Origin: Streptomyces sedi
GTDB taxonomy: Bacteria > Actinomycetota > Actinomycetes > Streptomycetales > Streptomycetaceae
DNA length: 64,000 bases
Assembly (NCBI RefSeq): GCF_006335015.1
Contig: NZ_VDGT01000001.1
Location: 558,001 to 622,000 of the forward strand
Reading direction: 5' to 3'
The notes under the pieces are model-generated. The model saw only the letters and a list, made by a program, of their open reading frames with translations. It was not told the DNA's origin and did not search any database. The translations under genes were made by a program, and so were the position numbers. This document shows positions 49,844-59,025 of the stretch, in pieces (position 1 is the stretch's first letter; every line of letters starts with the position of its first letter).

Positions 49844-50529
49844 GCGGCGGCGACCGGGGAAGGGCCGGCGTCGGGGCGCTGACCTCGCTGGTCGCCTGGA
49901 CGGTGCTGCTGTGCGGGCTGTGGCTGTGGGCCCGCGACATGACGGGCGGCCCCGGGCTGCCGCCGCTCGCCTTCGGCGCGACGGCGGGCCGGGCCGAGGC
50001 AGGGGCCGGGGCCGGGCGCGCCGAGCCGGCCGAACTTCCGCCGCCCCGCGCCCCGTTGGCCGGCGACGCGGCGCCCGAGTCGGTGACGGTCGACGCGGCG
50101 GGGGTGACGGCGGAGGTGGTGCCGCGCGGGCTTGACGGGGACGGCGGAGTGGAGGCGCCGCCGTTCGAGGCGCCCGAACTGGTCGGCTGGTACGCGGACG
50201 GCGCCGCGCCGGGTGCCGAGGGCGCCGCCGTGCTGGTGGGTCACCGGGACACCGAGAGCGCCCCCGCGGTCTTCCACGAACTGGCCGATGTCGAGCCGGG
50301 CGACCGGGTGCGGGTGCGCCGCACGGACGGCCAGGTGGCGCTCTTCACCGTGGACGACGTGCGCACGGTCCCGCGCGCCGGCTTCGACCCGGACGAGGTC
50401 TACGGCCAACGCACCCGGGGCGCGGCCGAGCTGCGCCTGCTGACCTGCGGCGGCGCCTTCGACCCGAACGGGGGCGGCTACGCGGCCAACGTGGTGGTCT
50501 CCGCCTATCTGACCGGCGTCGCCGTCTGA
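49840..50529 (+). CDS. class F-type sortase
   Basis: A 229-aa sortase with an N-terminal membrane anchor (LTSLVAWTVLLCGLWLWARD), an Ala/Pro-rich linker and the sortase domain. The catalytic His lies in VLVGHRDTES (near 133) and the Cys in LRLLTCGGAFDPNG (near 201), the TCGG form seen in class F. After the Cys the sequence ends GGYAANVVVSAYLTGVAV, with no Arg at all, although sortases normally need one on the next strand. Either another Arg substitutes or the enzyme is weakened. GTG start overlaps the surface-protein gene. Confidence 0.9.
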   Translation: MSGGDRGRAGVGALTSLVAWTVLLCGLWLWARDMTGGPGLPPLAFGATAGRAEAGAGAGRAEPAELPPPRAPLAGDAAPESVTVDAAGVTAEVVPRGLDGDGGVEAPPFEAPELVGWYADGAAPGAEGAAVLVGHRDTESAPAVFHELADVEPGDRVRVRRTDGQVALFTVDDVRTVPRAGFDPDEVYGQRTRGAAELRLLTCGGAFDPNGGGYAANVVVSAYLTGVAV

Positions 50530-50554
50530 ACGACCGGCCCGGCGCGGTGCCCGT

Positions 50555-51166
50555 TCAGCTCCCCGAGGGGACCAGCTCCGCGACGAGGGGGGCCAGCGCG
50601 CGGAAGGCGAGGCCACGGTGGCTGATCGCGTTCTTTTCCTCGGCGGTCAACTCGGCGCAGGTGCGGTCGGAGTCGGTCGGCTGGAGGATCGGGTCGTAGC
50701 CGAAGCCGCCCGCTCCGGCGGGCTCCCGGCGAAGCGTGCCGGTCAGCCGGCCCTCGGTGACCCGTTCCCTGCCGTCCGGCAGCGCGAGGGCCGCCGCGCA
50801 CGCGAAGTGCGCGCCCCGGTGCTCGTCCGGCACGTCGGCCAGCTGGGCGAGCAGCAGCTCCAGGTTGGCGGTGTCGTCGCCGTGGCGTCCGACCCAGCGG
50901 GCGGAGAAGATTCCGGGCGCCCCGCCCAGCACGTCCACGCAGAGCCCGGAGTCGTCGGCGACGGCGGGCAGCCCGGTGGCCCGCGCGAGCGCGTGGGCCT
51001 TCAGCAGGGCGTTGGCCGCGAAGGTCACCCCCGTCTCCTTGACGTCCGGCACCTCGGGGAAGGCGTCGGCGCCGAGGAGTTCGAGGGTGACCCCCGCCTC
51101 ACCGAGGATGGCGCGCAGCTCGGTGACCTTGTGTGCGTTGCGGGTGGCGAGAACGAGTCGGTCCAT
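50555..51166 (-). CDS. rdgB: RdgB/HAM1 non-canonical purine NTP pyrophosphatase
   Basis: A 203-aa house-cleaning enzyme that hydrolyses dITP, ITP and XTP. Motifs: LVLATRNAHKVTELRAIL at the N-terminus, ADDSGLCVDVLGGAPGIFSARW, and GYDPILQPTDSDRT, EKNAISHRG near the C-terminus. ATG start, no ribosome binding site, CATAAT exactly 7 nt upstream: a leaderless arrangement. In other actinobacteria it directly follows rph; here 6 kb of sugar genes lie between. Confidence 0.96.
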   Translation of the reverse strand: MDRLVLATRNAHKVTELRAILGEAGVTLELLGADAFPEVPDVKETGVTFAANALLKAHALARATGLPAVADDSGLCVDVLGGAPGIFSARWVGRHGDDTANLELLLAQLADVPDEHRGAHFACAAALALPDGRERVTEGRLTGTLRREPAGAGGFGYDPILQPTDSDRTCAELTAEEKNAISHRGLAFRALAPLVAELVPSGS

Positions 51167-51173
51167 GCCCGCG

Positions 51174-51179
51174 ATTATG
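51174..51179 (-). promoter_or_regulatory. -10 element of a probable leaderless promoter (rdgB)
   Basis: CATAAT on the minus strand, 7 nt before the ATG of rdgB. Confidence 0.5.
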
Positions 51180-51196
51180 GCCCGCCGGCCGGGCGG

Positions 51197-53308
51197 CTAC
51201 GTCGCCGGCGTGCGTTCGGCCAGCACCCGCACGTCCCAGGGGCCGAGGGCGAGGCGTTCGCCCGCCGCCAGCTCCGTTCCGCCGGTCAGCTCGGTGGCGG
51301 CGGTGGGCACGGTGAACTCCCCTTCCTCCCATGACCAGTTGTGCACGAAGTGCAGCCGGGTCCCGTCCTGGGCTGTGGCCCCGGTGACCGTCTGGCTGGC
51401 GCCGCCGGGGCGCCAGCCGTCGTCCGCGCCGCTCCGCGCCGCGCACCAGCGGAGCACGGCGGCGGCGAGCGCCGGGTCGGGAACGGTGCCCAGCGTCGTG
51501 ATCCGGCCGGCGTGGTGGGCGCGGGTGGTCACGGCGGCGAACCGGCCGAAGTGCGGGTGGTCGTAGCCGGCCAGCACCTCCGCGTCGGTGGGCGTCAGCC
51601 CGTCGACCCAGCGGGTGGCGAACGCCTCGTCGGGCAGCGTCAGTTCCGATCCGGGCGCCGGGCTGACCGGCAGCGGCTCGCGGAGGGTGGCGATCTCGTC
51701 GTACCAGGCGCCGGCGGCCGTGTCGAGCAGCGCGGGCTTGCGTTCCCGCCGGGCGCGCACCTCCTCGTCGCCGTAGCCGGTGCGCACCCCGAGCAGCAGA
51801 TGGCCGCCGGCCGCCGCGTACCGCTCCAGCCAGCCGAGCAGCGCGTCGTCCGCGACCAGCAGCCCCGCGGCCACCAGCACCGGGTGGCGGTCGGCCACCT
51901 CGGCCGGGTCGGCCTCGGCGAGCTGTTCGGCGTGCAGGATCGCGACCTGCCGGCCGGCGTCGAAGGCGCCTCGGTAGAGCGCGTCGAAGACCGCGTGGTA
52001 GGAGTCGCGGTCGCCGCCGGAGCCGTCCGGCAGCGGCAGCATGGGGTAGTCCTCAAGGGCCCACTTGGAGTCCGTCGAGTAGACCAGTGCCACGTCCGCG
52101 TCGGGGACCACTCCGGCGACCAGTTCGCCCGCCCGCTCGAACTCGGCGCCCAGCGCGGCCAGTTCGCGGTAGACGCGGCCGGGTTCCTGGCTGTGCGGGA
52201 GGATGCCGCCCCAGTAGGTCTCGGTGCCGTAGTGCAGCGTGTGCCAGTGCCAGTACTCGATCATCCGGGCGCCGCGGGAGACCAGCGCCCAGGCGGCCTG
52301 GCGCCACTGCCCGTCCCAGGCGGGTTCCATCGTCCAGGAGGGGCCGATGGCCTGGGCGTTGGTCTCGGTGACCAGGAACGGCTCCTGCCGGGAGGAGTAC
52401 ATCCGGTCCGCGGAGCGGTAGAGCGCCCACACCCCGTGGGTGGTCCACCCCTGGGACGCGGAGCCGGTGTCGGGCAGGGTCAGCGCGTCCCGCATCGCGT
52501 AGTACGGGTTGCCGGCGGTGACGTCGAGTCGCTCGGTGAGCCGCTGGTCGTGGACGGCGGGGCGGGCGTAGGCGATACAAGTGGTCACGAACTGGTCAGG
52601 TCGGGCCAGCTCCCTGACCACTTCGGCCTGCCAGCCGATGAACTCGGTGGTCAACTCGCCCTGGAACCGGCGCCATGCCAGGTCGTACTGCGGCTGGCCG
52701 TTGGCGTCCGGCGTCCACAGGTCGGCCCAGGTGGACAGGCGATGTGACCAGTAGGTCAGGCCCCAGGCCCGGTTCAGCTCCTCGACGGTTCCGTAGGTGG
52801 TCCGCAGGTGGTCGACGAAGCGCTGGAAGACGCCCCGGTTGTGGAGGATCTCGTTGCCCGGCTCGTTGTCCACCTGGTAGCCGATGACGGCCGGGTGGTC
52901 GGCGTAGTGGGTGACGATCCGCCGGATCACCCGCTCGGCGTGGAAGAGGAACGCGGGGTGGGTGTGGTCGATCTCCTGCCGGATGCCCCAGCCCATGGGC
53001 TGGCCGGTGCGGCGTTCGGCGTTGATCTCGGGGTGGGCGCGTTGCAGCCACGGCGGCACCGCGTAGGTCGGGGTGCCCAGGACCACGGAGATGCCGCGCG
53101 CGTGGGCGCCGTCCAGCACCGGCCGCAGCCAGTCGAGGTCGAAGACGCCGGGCTCGGGTTCCCAGGTCGACCAGACGGACTCGCCGACCCGGACCACGCT
53201 GAACCCGGCCTCCCGCATCAGGTCGAGGTCGGTGTCGAGTCGCGGGGTCGGCTGGTACTCGTGGTAGTAGGCCGCGCCGAAGAGGACCCTGTCGGGGAGC
53301 TTGGACAT
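51197..53308 (-). CDS. GH42 beta-galactosidase
   Basis: A 703-aa glycoside hydrolase family 42 enzyme. TIM-barrel start FGAAYYHEYQP; acid/base Glu149 in YQVDNEPGNE; nucleophile Glu315 in LVTETNAQ. A trimerisation domain (ALVYSTDSKWALEDYP) and a C-terminal beta domain (LVHFVHNWSWEEGE area) follow. No signal peptide, so it acts in the cytosol on imported galactosides. ATG 53306-53308 has AAAGG 5 nt upstream. It lies 53 nt after the MalG-like permease gene and is the last gene of the sugar operon. Confidence 0.95.
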   Translation of the reverse strand: MSKLPDRVLFGAAYYHEYQPTPRLDTDLDLMREAGFSVVRVGESVWSTWEPEPGVFDLDWLRPVLDGAHARGISVVLGTPTYAVPPWLQRAHPEINAERRTGQPMGWGIRQEIDHTHPAFLFHAERVIRRIVTHYADHPAVIGYQVDNEPGNEILHNRGVFQRFVDHLRTTYGTVEELNRAWGLTYWSHRLSTWADLWTPDANGQPQYDLAWRRFQGELTTEFIGWQAEVVRELARPDQFVTTCIAYARPAVHDQRLTERLDVTAGNPYYAMRDALTLPDTGSASQGWTTHGVWALYRSADRMYSSRQEPFLVTETNAQAIGPSWTMEPAWDGQWRQAAWALVSRGARMIEYWHWHTLHYGTETYWGGILPHSQEPGRVYRELAALGAEFERAGELVAGVVPDADVALVYSTDSKWALEDYPMLPLPDGSGGDRDSYHAVFDALYRGAFDAGRQVAILHAEQLAEADPAEVADRHPVLVAAGLLVADDALLGWLERYAAAGGHLLLGVRTGYGDEEVRARRERKPALLDTAAGAWYDEIATLREPLPVSPAPGSELTLPDEAFATRWVDGLTPTDAEVLAGYDHPHFGRFAAVTTRAHHAGRITTLGTVPDPALAAAVLRWCAARSGADDGWRPGGASQTVTGATAQDGTRLHFVHNWSWEEGEFTVPTAATELTGGTELAAGERLALGPWDVRVLAERTPAT

Positions 53309-53361
53309 GCCTGCCTTTCGTGACGGTCCGCCGCTTGTCCGGGTGCCCGCCGCCTGGGCGT

Positions 53362-54246
53362 TCACCCCTTGACCGCGCCGGCGGAGAGCCCCTCAAGCAG
53401 CTGCTTGCGCAGCAGCAGGAAGACCAGGATGGTGGGCACCGAGGCCAGCACGGCCCCGGCCATCACCAGGTCGTAGGAGCGGTTCTCGGCGCGGAAGAGG
53501 ATGTTGAGACCGAGCGGGATCGTGTACTGGTTGACGTCGGAGAGCAGCACCAGCGGCCACATGAACGCGTTGTAGCTCTGGAGGAACTGCCACACGGCCA
53601 ACGCGCCGAGCGAGGGGCGCAGCAGCGGCAGGACCACCCGCCAGAAGGTGCCGAACTCGCTGCTGCCGTCGATCCTGGCGGCCTCGATGATCTCGTCGGG
53701 GATGGACTGGACGATGTACTGCTGCATCATGAAGATGCCGAAGGCCGGCGCCACCCACGGCACGATCAGCGCGAACCACGGGTTGGACAGCCCGGACTTG
53801 ACCACCAGGATGAACAGCGGGACCAGGATCACCGCGAACGGCACCGACAGCGAGCTGAACATCACCCCGAAGAGCACCCGCTTGCCGGCGAACCGGAACT
53901 TGGCGAAGCCGTATCCGGCGAGCGCGCAGACGAAGACCGCGACGGTGGTGGCCAGCAGCGCGGTGACCACGCTGATGGCGAACCAGTTCCAGAACGGCTG
54001 GGTGTCCAGCAGCGTCCGGTAGTTGTCCAGTGTGGCGGGGCTCGGTATGAGCTTGGGCGGGTACTCGAAGATGTCGCCCCTCGGCTTGAACGAGGAGCTG
54101 ATGGCCCAGACCAGCGGCGCGACGAAGATCAGCAGCAGCACGGTGAGCGTGGAGTAGAGCGCGACCTTTCCGGAGCGGCTCATCCCCCCGCGCCCCGCGC
54201 GTCGTCGGGGCTCGCGGGTCTTCCGGGTGACGGCACGGGTGCTCAT
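53362..54246 (-). CDS. carbohydrate ABC transporter permease (MalG-like)
   Basis: A 294-aa six-helix permease of the CUT1 type. A basic N-terminus (RKTREPRRRAGRGG) leads into VALYSTLTVLLLIFVAPLVWAISSSFK. The EAA motif is DEIIEAARIDGSSEFGTFWRVVLPLLRP in outline, with the conserved Gly, for docking to the ATPase. ATG overlaps the stop of the partner permease (ATGA). The ATP-binding subunit is missing here; streptomycete CUT1 importers usually share MsiK. Confidence 0.94.
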   Translation of the reverse strand: MSTRAVTRKTREPRRRAGRGGMSRSGKVALYSTLTVLLLIFVAPLVWAISSSFKPRGDIFEYPPKLIPSPATLDNYRTLLDTQPFWNWFAISVVTALLATTVAVFVCALAGYGFAKFRFAGKRVLFGVMFSSLSVPFAVILVPLFILVVKSGLSNPWFALIVPWVAPAFGIFMMQQYIVQSIPDEIIEAARIDGSSEFGTFWRVVLPLLRPSLGALAVWQFLQSYNAFMWPLVLLSDVNQYTIPLGLNILFRAENRSYDLVMAGAVLASVPTILVFLLLRKQLLEGLSAGAVKG

Positions 54247-55181
54247 TCGGCCCTCCCGATGGCCAGCAGCCGGTTGAGCAGTTGGCTCACGGCGAAGACG
54301 ACGACGAAGAGCACCAGCCCGGCCGCCGCCGCGTAGCCGAACTGCTGGCGTTGGAACGCGGCCCGGTAGACGAACATCGCGACGCTCAGCGTCGCCTCGC
54401 CGGGACCGCCGTTGGTGATCAGATACGGCTCGTCGAAGAGCTGTGCGGCGCCGATGAACGAGGTGACCACCACGAACGCGGTCACCGGCTGGATCGAGGG
54501 CAGGGTCACGGTGAAGAAGCTGCGGATCGCCCCCGCGCCGTCCAGTTCGGCCGCCTCGTAGAGGTCCTTCGGCACCGCCTGGAGCGCGGCGAGGAAGAAG
54601 ATGGTCAGATAGCCGACCCAGCGCCACAGGACCACCACGGCGACGGTGGACTTCGCCCAGTCGGGGTCGCCGATCCAGTCGACCCCGCCGCCTCCGAAGA
54701 GCGCCTTCAACACGGAGTTGACCAGTCCGTACTGGGTGTCCAGCAACAGGCTGTAGACCAGTGCGATGACGATCGGCGAGAGCACCATCGGCACGAAGAA
54801 CGTGACCCGGAAGAGGTCCCTGGCCCGCAGCCCCTTGGTGTGCAGCGCCTGGGCGAGCAGCAGCGCGCAGGGCACCACGACGAAGACGCTGACCAGTACG
54901 TAGAGCGTGGAGTTGGCCAGTGCGGTGTGGAAGCTGGTGTCCCTGGCCAGGTCGAGGAAGTTGCGCAGCCCGACGAACTTCGGGGTGCCGAGGCCGACCC
55001 ACTCGGTGAGGCTCAGGCCGCAGGCGACCAGGATCGGCACGATCATGAAGAGCACGTACAGCACGTAGAACGGGGCGATGAAGGCGTAGGGAGCCCACAT
55101 GCGCCGCCGCCCGCCGCCCCCCGGAGGGGGCGACTCGGAGGACGCGGCCCGGGGTGGGGGCGTCGTGGTGGGGACGGTCAA
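54243..55181 (-). CDS. carbohydrate ABC transporter permease (MalF-like)
   Basis: A 312-aa permease, first helix APYAFIAPFYVLYVLFMIVPILV and EAA-type loop LYEAAELDGAGAIRSFFTVTLPSIQP. It pairs with the MalG-like protein to form the pore for the sugar. TTG start with GAGGAG 5 nt upstream. Ten nt after the binding-protein gene, so one operon. Confidence 0.94.
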   Translation of the reverse strand: MTVPTTTPPPRAASSESPPPGGGGRRRMWAPYAFIAPFYVLYVLFMIVPILVACGLSLTEWVGLGTPKFVGLRNFLDLARDTSFHTALANSTLYVLVSVFVVVPCALLLAQALHTKGLRARDLFRVTFFVPMVLSPIVIALVYSLLLDTQYGLVNSVLKALFGGGGVDWIGDPDWAKSTVAVVVLWRWVGYLTIFFLAALQAVPKDLYEAAELDGAGAIRSFFTVTLPSIQPVTAFVVVTSFIGAAQLFDEPYLITNGGPGEATLSVAMFVYRAAFQRQQFGYAAAAGLVLFVVVFAVSQLLNRLLAIGRAE

Positions 55182-55190
55182 CTGGGCTCC

Positions 55191-56597
55191 TCAGTCGCGG
55201 GAGTTGCGGGTCTGACCCCGGAAGTCCTCGGCGGTCCTCGCCAGCGCCTCACGCGGGGAGATGTCCCCGTGGTACGCCTGGAGCAGATAGCCGCTGAGCA
55301 CGGTGTCGAGGGTGGACTTGTCGGCGCTGAGATGGATCGACGGCGCCTCGTCGATCAGGTCGCGGTAGACCTCGAAGGTGGGTTGACCACCGCAGAACTC
55401 GTCGGGGATGGCGAGGAGTTCGGGGTCCTCGTAGACCGAGCGACGGGTCGGCAGATAGCCCAGGTCGCGAAAGCGCCTGACCTGTTCGGAGGGGGTCAGA
55501 TAGGCGGCCTTGACCAGTTCGACTCCGGCCAGGGTGTTCTCCTTGCCGCGTGTCACCCCGAAGCCGGTGCCCCCGGTGAACGAGGTGCGCACCCCGCCGC
55601 TCCGGAACGCGGGCAGCGGCCTGATGCGCCACTGGCCGGCCTGCTCGGGGACGTTGGGCTCAAGACCGTAGATCCGGTACCAGGTCGCCATCCACTGCCC
55701 GAGCACCGCGCCGCTCTTCAACGCGGCCTGCATCGGCGGGTGCAGCAGCCCGGCGACGCTGCTGAGGAAGCCGGTGCGCAGCCCCTCGGCCAGGAAGCCG
55801 AGCACCTCCTCGGCCTCGGGCGACTCGATGGCCAGCGCGCCGTCCTCGTCGAAGAACCGGCCGCCGCGTTGCAGCAGCAGCATCTCGAACCCCTGGGTGT
55901 TGACGCCGGCCTCGCTGCCCACCGGCACCGCGCCCAGCGAGACGCCGTGCCGCTCGTGCGCCCTCGTGCCGGCCTCCGCGAGCTCCTCCCAGGTGGCCAG
56001 GTCGGTGGGGATGCCGAGCCGTTCGAACTCGGACTCCCGGTAGTAGTAGACGACCAGCGGGGCGTCCGAGTCGAGGGCGTAGAGGCGCCCGTCGCGGCTG
56101 AACGGCGCGGTCCTGGAGGGCAGCAGGTCGTCGGCCGCGTCCCCGAGGTCACCGCTCAGGTCGGTCAGCAGCTCCTCGGCGAGCACCCCGCGCAGCAGCC
56201 GGGGGAAGGCGCCGATCTCGAAGCCGGCGACGTCGGGGGTGCCGCGGCCGGCGATGGCCTGGGCGATGGCCTTGGTCACCAGGTCCTCGGCGCCGGCGCG
56301 GCTCAGCCGCAGGCGGTAGCGGAAGTCGCTGGCCCGCTCGGCGATCTCGGCCGAGACCTCGAAGAAGTCCGCGTACGCCTCGTCGTGGGTCCAGAACGCC
56401 AACTCGACGTCGCCGGAGGCGCGGGGGTCGGCGTTCTGCCCGCCGGCGCAGGCGGCGAGCCCCGGTGTCAGCGCGGCGGCGGCCCCGAGGCCGGCGCCGG
56501 CCCGCAGCAACGCGCGTCGGGAGAGCGGGCCCTGGGGTGGCGGCGGGGCGCCGCTCGGGCGTCGGTAGCGGGAGAACTTCGGGACCTGTGCAGCCAC
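55191..56597 (-). CDS. carbohydrate ABC transporter substrate-binding lipoprotein
   Basis: A 468-aa family 1 solute-binding protein. The N-terminus has a twin-Arg motif and lipobox: LSRRALLRAGAGLGAAAALTPGLAAC. The mature part has the family stretch VELAFWTHDEAYADFF and Tyr/Trp residues for sugar stacking (QWMATWYRIYGL). GTG 56595-56597 has AAGGAG 8 nt before it. First gene of the galactoside operon; with the GH42 enzyme it suggests uptake of galacto-oligosaccharides or plant galactan fragments. Confidence 0.92.
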   Translation of the reverse strand: MAAQVPKFSRYRRPSGAPPPPQGPLSRRALLRAGAGLGAAAALTPGLAACAGGQNADPRASGDVELAFWTHDEAYADFFEVSAEIAERASDFRYRLRLSRAGAEDLVTKAIAQAIAGRGTPDVAGFEIGAFPRLLRGVLAEELLTDLSGDLGDAADDLLPSRTAPFSRDGRLYALDSDAPLVVYYYRESEFERLGIPTDLATWEELAEAGTRAHERHGVSLGAVPVGSEAGVNTQGFEMLLLQRGGRFFDEDGALAIESPEAEEVLGFLAEGLRTGFLSSVAGLLHPPMQAALKSGAVLGQWMATWYRIYGLEPNVPEQAGQWRIRPLPAFRSGGVRTSFTGGTGFGVTRGKENTLAGVELVKAAYLTPSEQVRRFRDLGYLPTRRSVYEDPELLAIPDEFCGGQPTFEVYRDLIDEAPSIHLSADKSTLDTVLSGYLLQAYHGDISPREALARTAEDFRGQTRNSRD

Positions 56598-56778
56598 GCC
56601 ACCAGCTCCTTTGCCAGCGTGCTCACGCCGGCCCGCCTGGTACCGCGACCGGCCCGCCACACGCTAGGAACGGTTTTCGGCCACCGTCAAGAGTCGTGTT
56701 CGAGAAATCGTGATTCGTTCGGCCAGGCGAACGAGGGTTCCGCTCGCCGTGCCGGATCGTCGCCCCCACCTCGGTGGA

Positions 56779-56831
56779 CGGTTCCCCGCGCCCCTCCACG
56801 CCGGTGGGCCGGCGGGGGAGCGCGGGGAACG
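56779..56831 (-). terminator. hairpin related to the 144-bp repeat
   Basis: CGTTCCCCGCGCCCCT on the left and GGGGGAGCGCGGGGAACG on the right pair across a 20-nt loop. The arms are a shortened form of the 144-bp repeat palindrome. It lies just after the lipoprotein gene on the minus strand, so it can end that transcript before the sugar operon promoter. Confidence 0.6.
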
Positions 56832-56845
56832 GTGCGCTGCGTCGG

Positions 56846-57220
56846 TCAGGACGCGCAGGCGGAGGTCAGTTCGTCCGCCGCGTCGCTCAGCGGCGACAGG
56901 TCGGGGGACTCGCCGTCCGCCACCCCGTCGCGCACGTTGGCGAGGGCGTCGCCCACCGACTCCGCGGCTGCCCGGACGTCCGTGTCCGAGACGTCGTCGG
57001 TCAGCTCGTCCAGGTCACGTTCCGCCTCGTCGGCCGCGTCGACGAACCCGGTCGGGTCGTCACCGTCGATCGCGCGCCCCAGCGTCTCCACGCTGCTGGA
57101 GACGTCGAGCGCCAACCGCCCGCAGTCCACCGCCCGGTCCAGGTCGCACCCCAGGGTGCCCAGCGCGGCCGTTATCGCCAACGTGCCGCCGGCCAGCCCC
57201 ATCCTGATGGTTCGCACCAT
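56846..57220 (-). CDS. small lipoprotein of unknown function
   Basis: A 124-aa lipoprotein: RTIRMGLAGGTLAITAALGTLGC gives signal and lipobox (LGTLGC). The mature part is acidic and helical (DAADEAERDLDELTDDVSDTDVRAAAESVGDAL by position), like a small helical bundle. Four Cys in all, two of them near the ends (CDLDRAVDCGR; SACAS). ATG 57218-57220 has GGAGG nearby. Lies 85 nt downstream of rph on the same strand and may be read through from it. Family not recognised. Confidence 0.85.
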   Translation of the reverse strand: MVRTIRMGLAGGTLAITAALGTLGCDLDRAVDCGRLALDVSSSVETLGRAIDGDDPTGFVDAADEAERDLDELTDDVSDTDVRAAAESVGDALANVRDGVADGESPDLSPLSDAADELTSACAS

Positions 57221-57305
57221 CAACTCCCCTCCATCGGGCGGAGGTTCCGCCCTCGTTACGCTCACTACCCCCGTCCGGCCCCGACAACGTCACGTGGACC
57301 GGCCG

Positions 57306-58034
57306 TCACCCCTCGGCCAGCGCCGCACGCTGCGCCTCGGCGAGCCTGGTGCAGCCGCCGACCGCCAGGTCCAACAGGGCGTCCAGCTCGGCGCGTTGGA
57401 ACGGCGCGCCCTCGGCGGTGCCCTGCACCTCGACGAAGGCGCCGGTGTCGGTGCAGACCACGTTCATGTCGGTCTCGGCCCGCACGTCCTCCGTGTAGGC
57501 GAGGTCGAGCAGCGGCTCCCCGTCCACGATCCCGACGCTGACGGCGGCGACCTGACCGGTCAACGGCTCGTTCTTGCCCCTGACCAGCTTCCGCCCCCTG
57601 GCCCAGGACACGGCGTCGGCCAGCGCCACATAGGCGCCGGTGATGGCCGCCGTCCTGGTGCCGCCGTCCGCCTGGAGGACGTCGCAGTCCAGTACCACCG
57701 TGTTCTCGCCCAACGCGCGGAAGTCCACCACGGCGCGCAGCGAACGCCCGATCAACCGCGAGATCTCGTGGGTGCGCCCGCCGATCTTCCCGCGCACCGA
57801 CTCCCGGTCGCCCCTGGTGTTGGTGGCGCGCGGCAGCATCGCGTACTCGGCGGTGACCCAGCCCTCCCCGCTCCCCCGCCGCCAGCGGGGCACCCCCTCG
57901 GTGAAGCTGGCCGTGCACAGCACTCTGGTGTCGCCGAAGGAGACCAGTACCGATCCCTCGGCGTGCTTGCTCCAGCCGCGTTCGATGGTCACGGGGCGGA
58001 GCTGGTCGGCCGTCCGGCCGTCGATGCGTGACAT
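57306..58034 (-). CDS. rph: ribonuclease PH
   Basis: A 242-aa phosphorolytic 3'-5' exoribonuclease that trims tRNA 3' ends. Motifs: [32 protein letters not shown] at the start; [43 protein letters not shown] with the catalytic and phosphate-binding residues. Standard length. No Shine-Dalgarno; TAGGGT lies 6 nt before the ATG, so the mRNA is probably leaderless. Follows the MBL hydrolase gene, as in other actinobacteria. Confidence 0.97.
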   Translation of the reverse strand: MSRIDGRTADQLRPVTIERGWSKHAEGSVLVSFGDTRVLCTASFTEGVPRWRRGSGEGWVTAEYAMLPRATNTRGDRESVRGKIGGRTHEISRLIGRSLRAVVDFRALGENTVVLDCDVLQADGGTRTAAITGAYVALADAVSWARGRKLVRGKNEPLTGQVAAVSVGIVDGEPLLDLAYTEDVRAETDMNVVCTDTGAFVEVQGTAEGAPFQRAELDALLDLAVGGCTRLAEAQRAALAEG

Positions 58035-58040
58035 GGATCG

Positions 58041-58046
58041 ACCCTA
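58041..58046 (-). promoter_or_regulatory. -10 element of a probable leaderless promoter (rph)
   Basis: TAGGGT on the minus strand, 6 nt before the rph ATG. Confidence 0.5.
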
Positions 58047-58133
58047 TCCGGCGTCCGGCCTGCGCCGATCCCCGGATTCCGGTCGGGCGGGGCCGCACGG
58101 CGAACGGGCCGGCGGCGCGCCGCCGACGCCGCC

Positions 58134-58889
58134 TCAGACCACGTAGACGGCACCGGGGCGGGCCAGTTCGACGGGGCCGTCGAAGGCGGACTTGGCGTCG
58201 CGCAGGTTCACCTGGGCGTCGGTCCACGGCGGGACATGGGTGAGCACCAGCCGGTCGGCGCCGGCCCGTTGGGCGCAGACGCCGGCCTCAAGACCGTTGA
58301 GATGCACCCCGGGCGCGTCCTCCTTGCCCTGGGTGAAGGACGCCTCGCACAGGAACAGGTCGACGCCGCGCGCGAGACCGTCCAGCCCCTCGCAGTTGCC
58401 CGTGTCGCCCGAGTAGCAGATCGAACGGCCGGCGTACTCGATCCGGAAACCGTAGGTCTCCACCGGGTGGTTGACCCGCGCGACGCGGACCGTCAGCGGC
58501 CCGAGGACCAGGTCCTCGCCGGCCTCCAGGTCGTGGAAGTCGAAGACCTCCCGCATCGACGACTCGTCCGGCACGTCGTCGTAGGCGGTGATCAGCCGCT
58601 GTTCGGTGCCGCCCGGCCCGTAGACCGGCACCCGCGGCGGCCGGCCGCCGTCGTGCCGGTAGTAACGGGCCACGAAGTAGCCGCACATGTCGATGCAGTG
58701 GTCCGGATGGAGATGGCTGAGCGCGATGGCGTCGATGTCGTACAGCCCGCAGTGCTTCTGTAGCTCGCCGAGGGCGCCATTGCCCATGTCAAGGAGCAGC
58801 CGGTAGCCCTCGGCCTCGATGAGGTAGCTGGAACAGGCCGAGTCAGGGGCCGGGAACGACCCCGAGCAGCCGACGACGGTGAGCTTCAT
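58134..58889 (-). CDS. MBL-fold metallo-hydrolase (Rv1339-like)
   Basis: A 251-aa metallo-beta-lactamase fold enzyme. Metal ligands: ALSHLHPDHCID (HxHxDH), NHPVETYGFRI, YSGDTGNC and the C-terminal LTHVPPW. By order (upstream of rph, downstream of cysM) it matches mycobacterial Rv1339, reported as an atypical cyclic-AMP phosphodiesterase; RNase Z-like activity is the older guess. GGAGG is 11 nt from the ATG, rather far. Probably cytosolic. Confidence 0.92.
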   Translation of the reverse strand: MKLTVVGCSGSFPAPDSACSSYLIEAEGYRLLLDMGNGALGELQKHCGLYDIDAIALSHLHPDHCIDMCGYFVARYYRHDGGRPPRVPVYGPGGTEQRLITAYDDVPDESSMREVFDFHDLEAGEDLVLGPLTVRVARVNHPVETYGFRIEYAGRSICYSGDTGNCEGLDGLARGVDLFLCEASFTQGKEDAPGVHLNGLEAGVCAQRAGADRLVLTHVPPWTDAQVNLRDAKSAFDGPVELARPGAVYVV

Positions 58890-59025
58890 AAACGGGGGAA
58901 CCTCCGTAGTGGGGTTCGAACGACTCTAAGTCGCCAAGCGCCCCGCCGCGCCTCGCACGGCGCCGGGTGTGGGCGGAATCACCAGCCCGGGGGTGGTCGA
59001 CAAAACACCAGCTCGAAGAGTTCGA

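Noticed and set aside
53309..53365. Longer GTG start for the GH42 enzyme
   Set aside because: The 19 extra residues resemble noise and overlap the permease stop; ATG 53308 has a purine-rich site at the right distance.
54282..58031. A 1249-codon plus-strand frame over the sugar importer, lipoprotein and rph genes
   Set aside because: It crosses four well-supported opposite-strand genes and their intergenic gaps; no motif.
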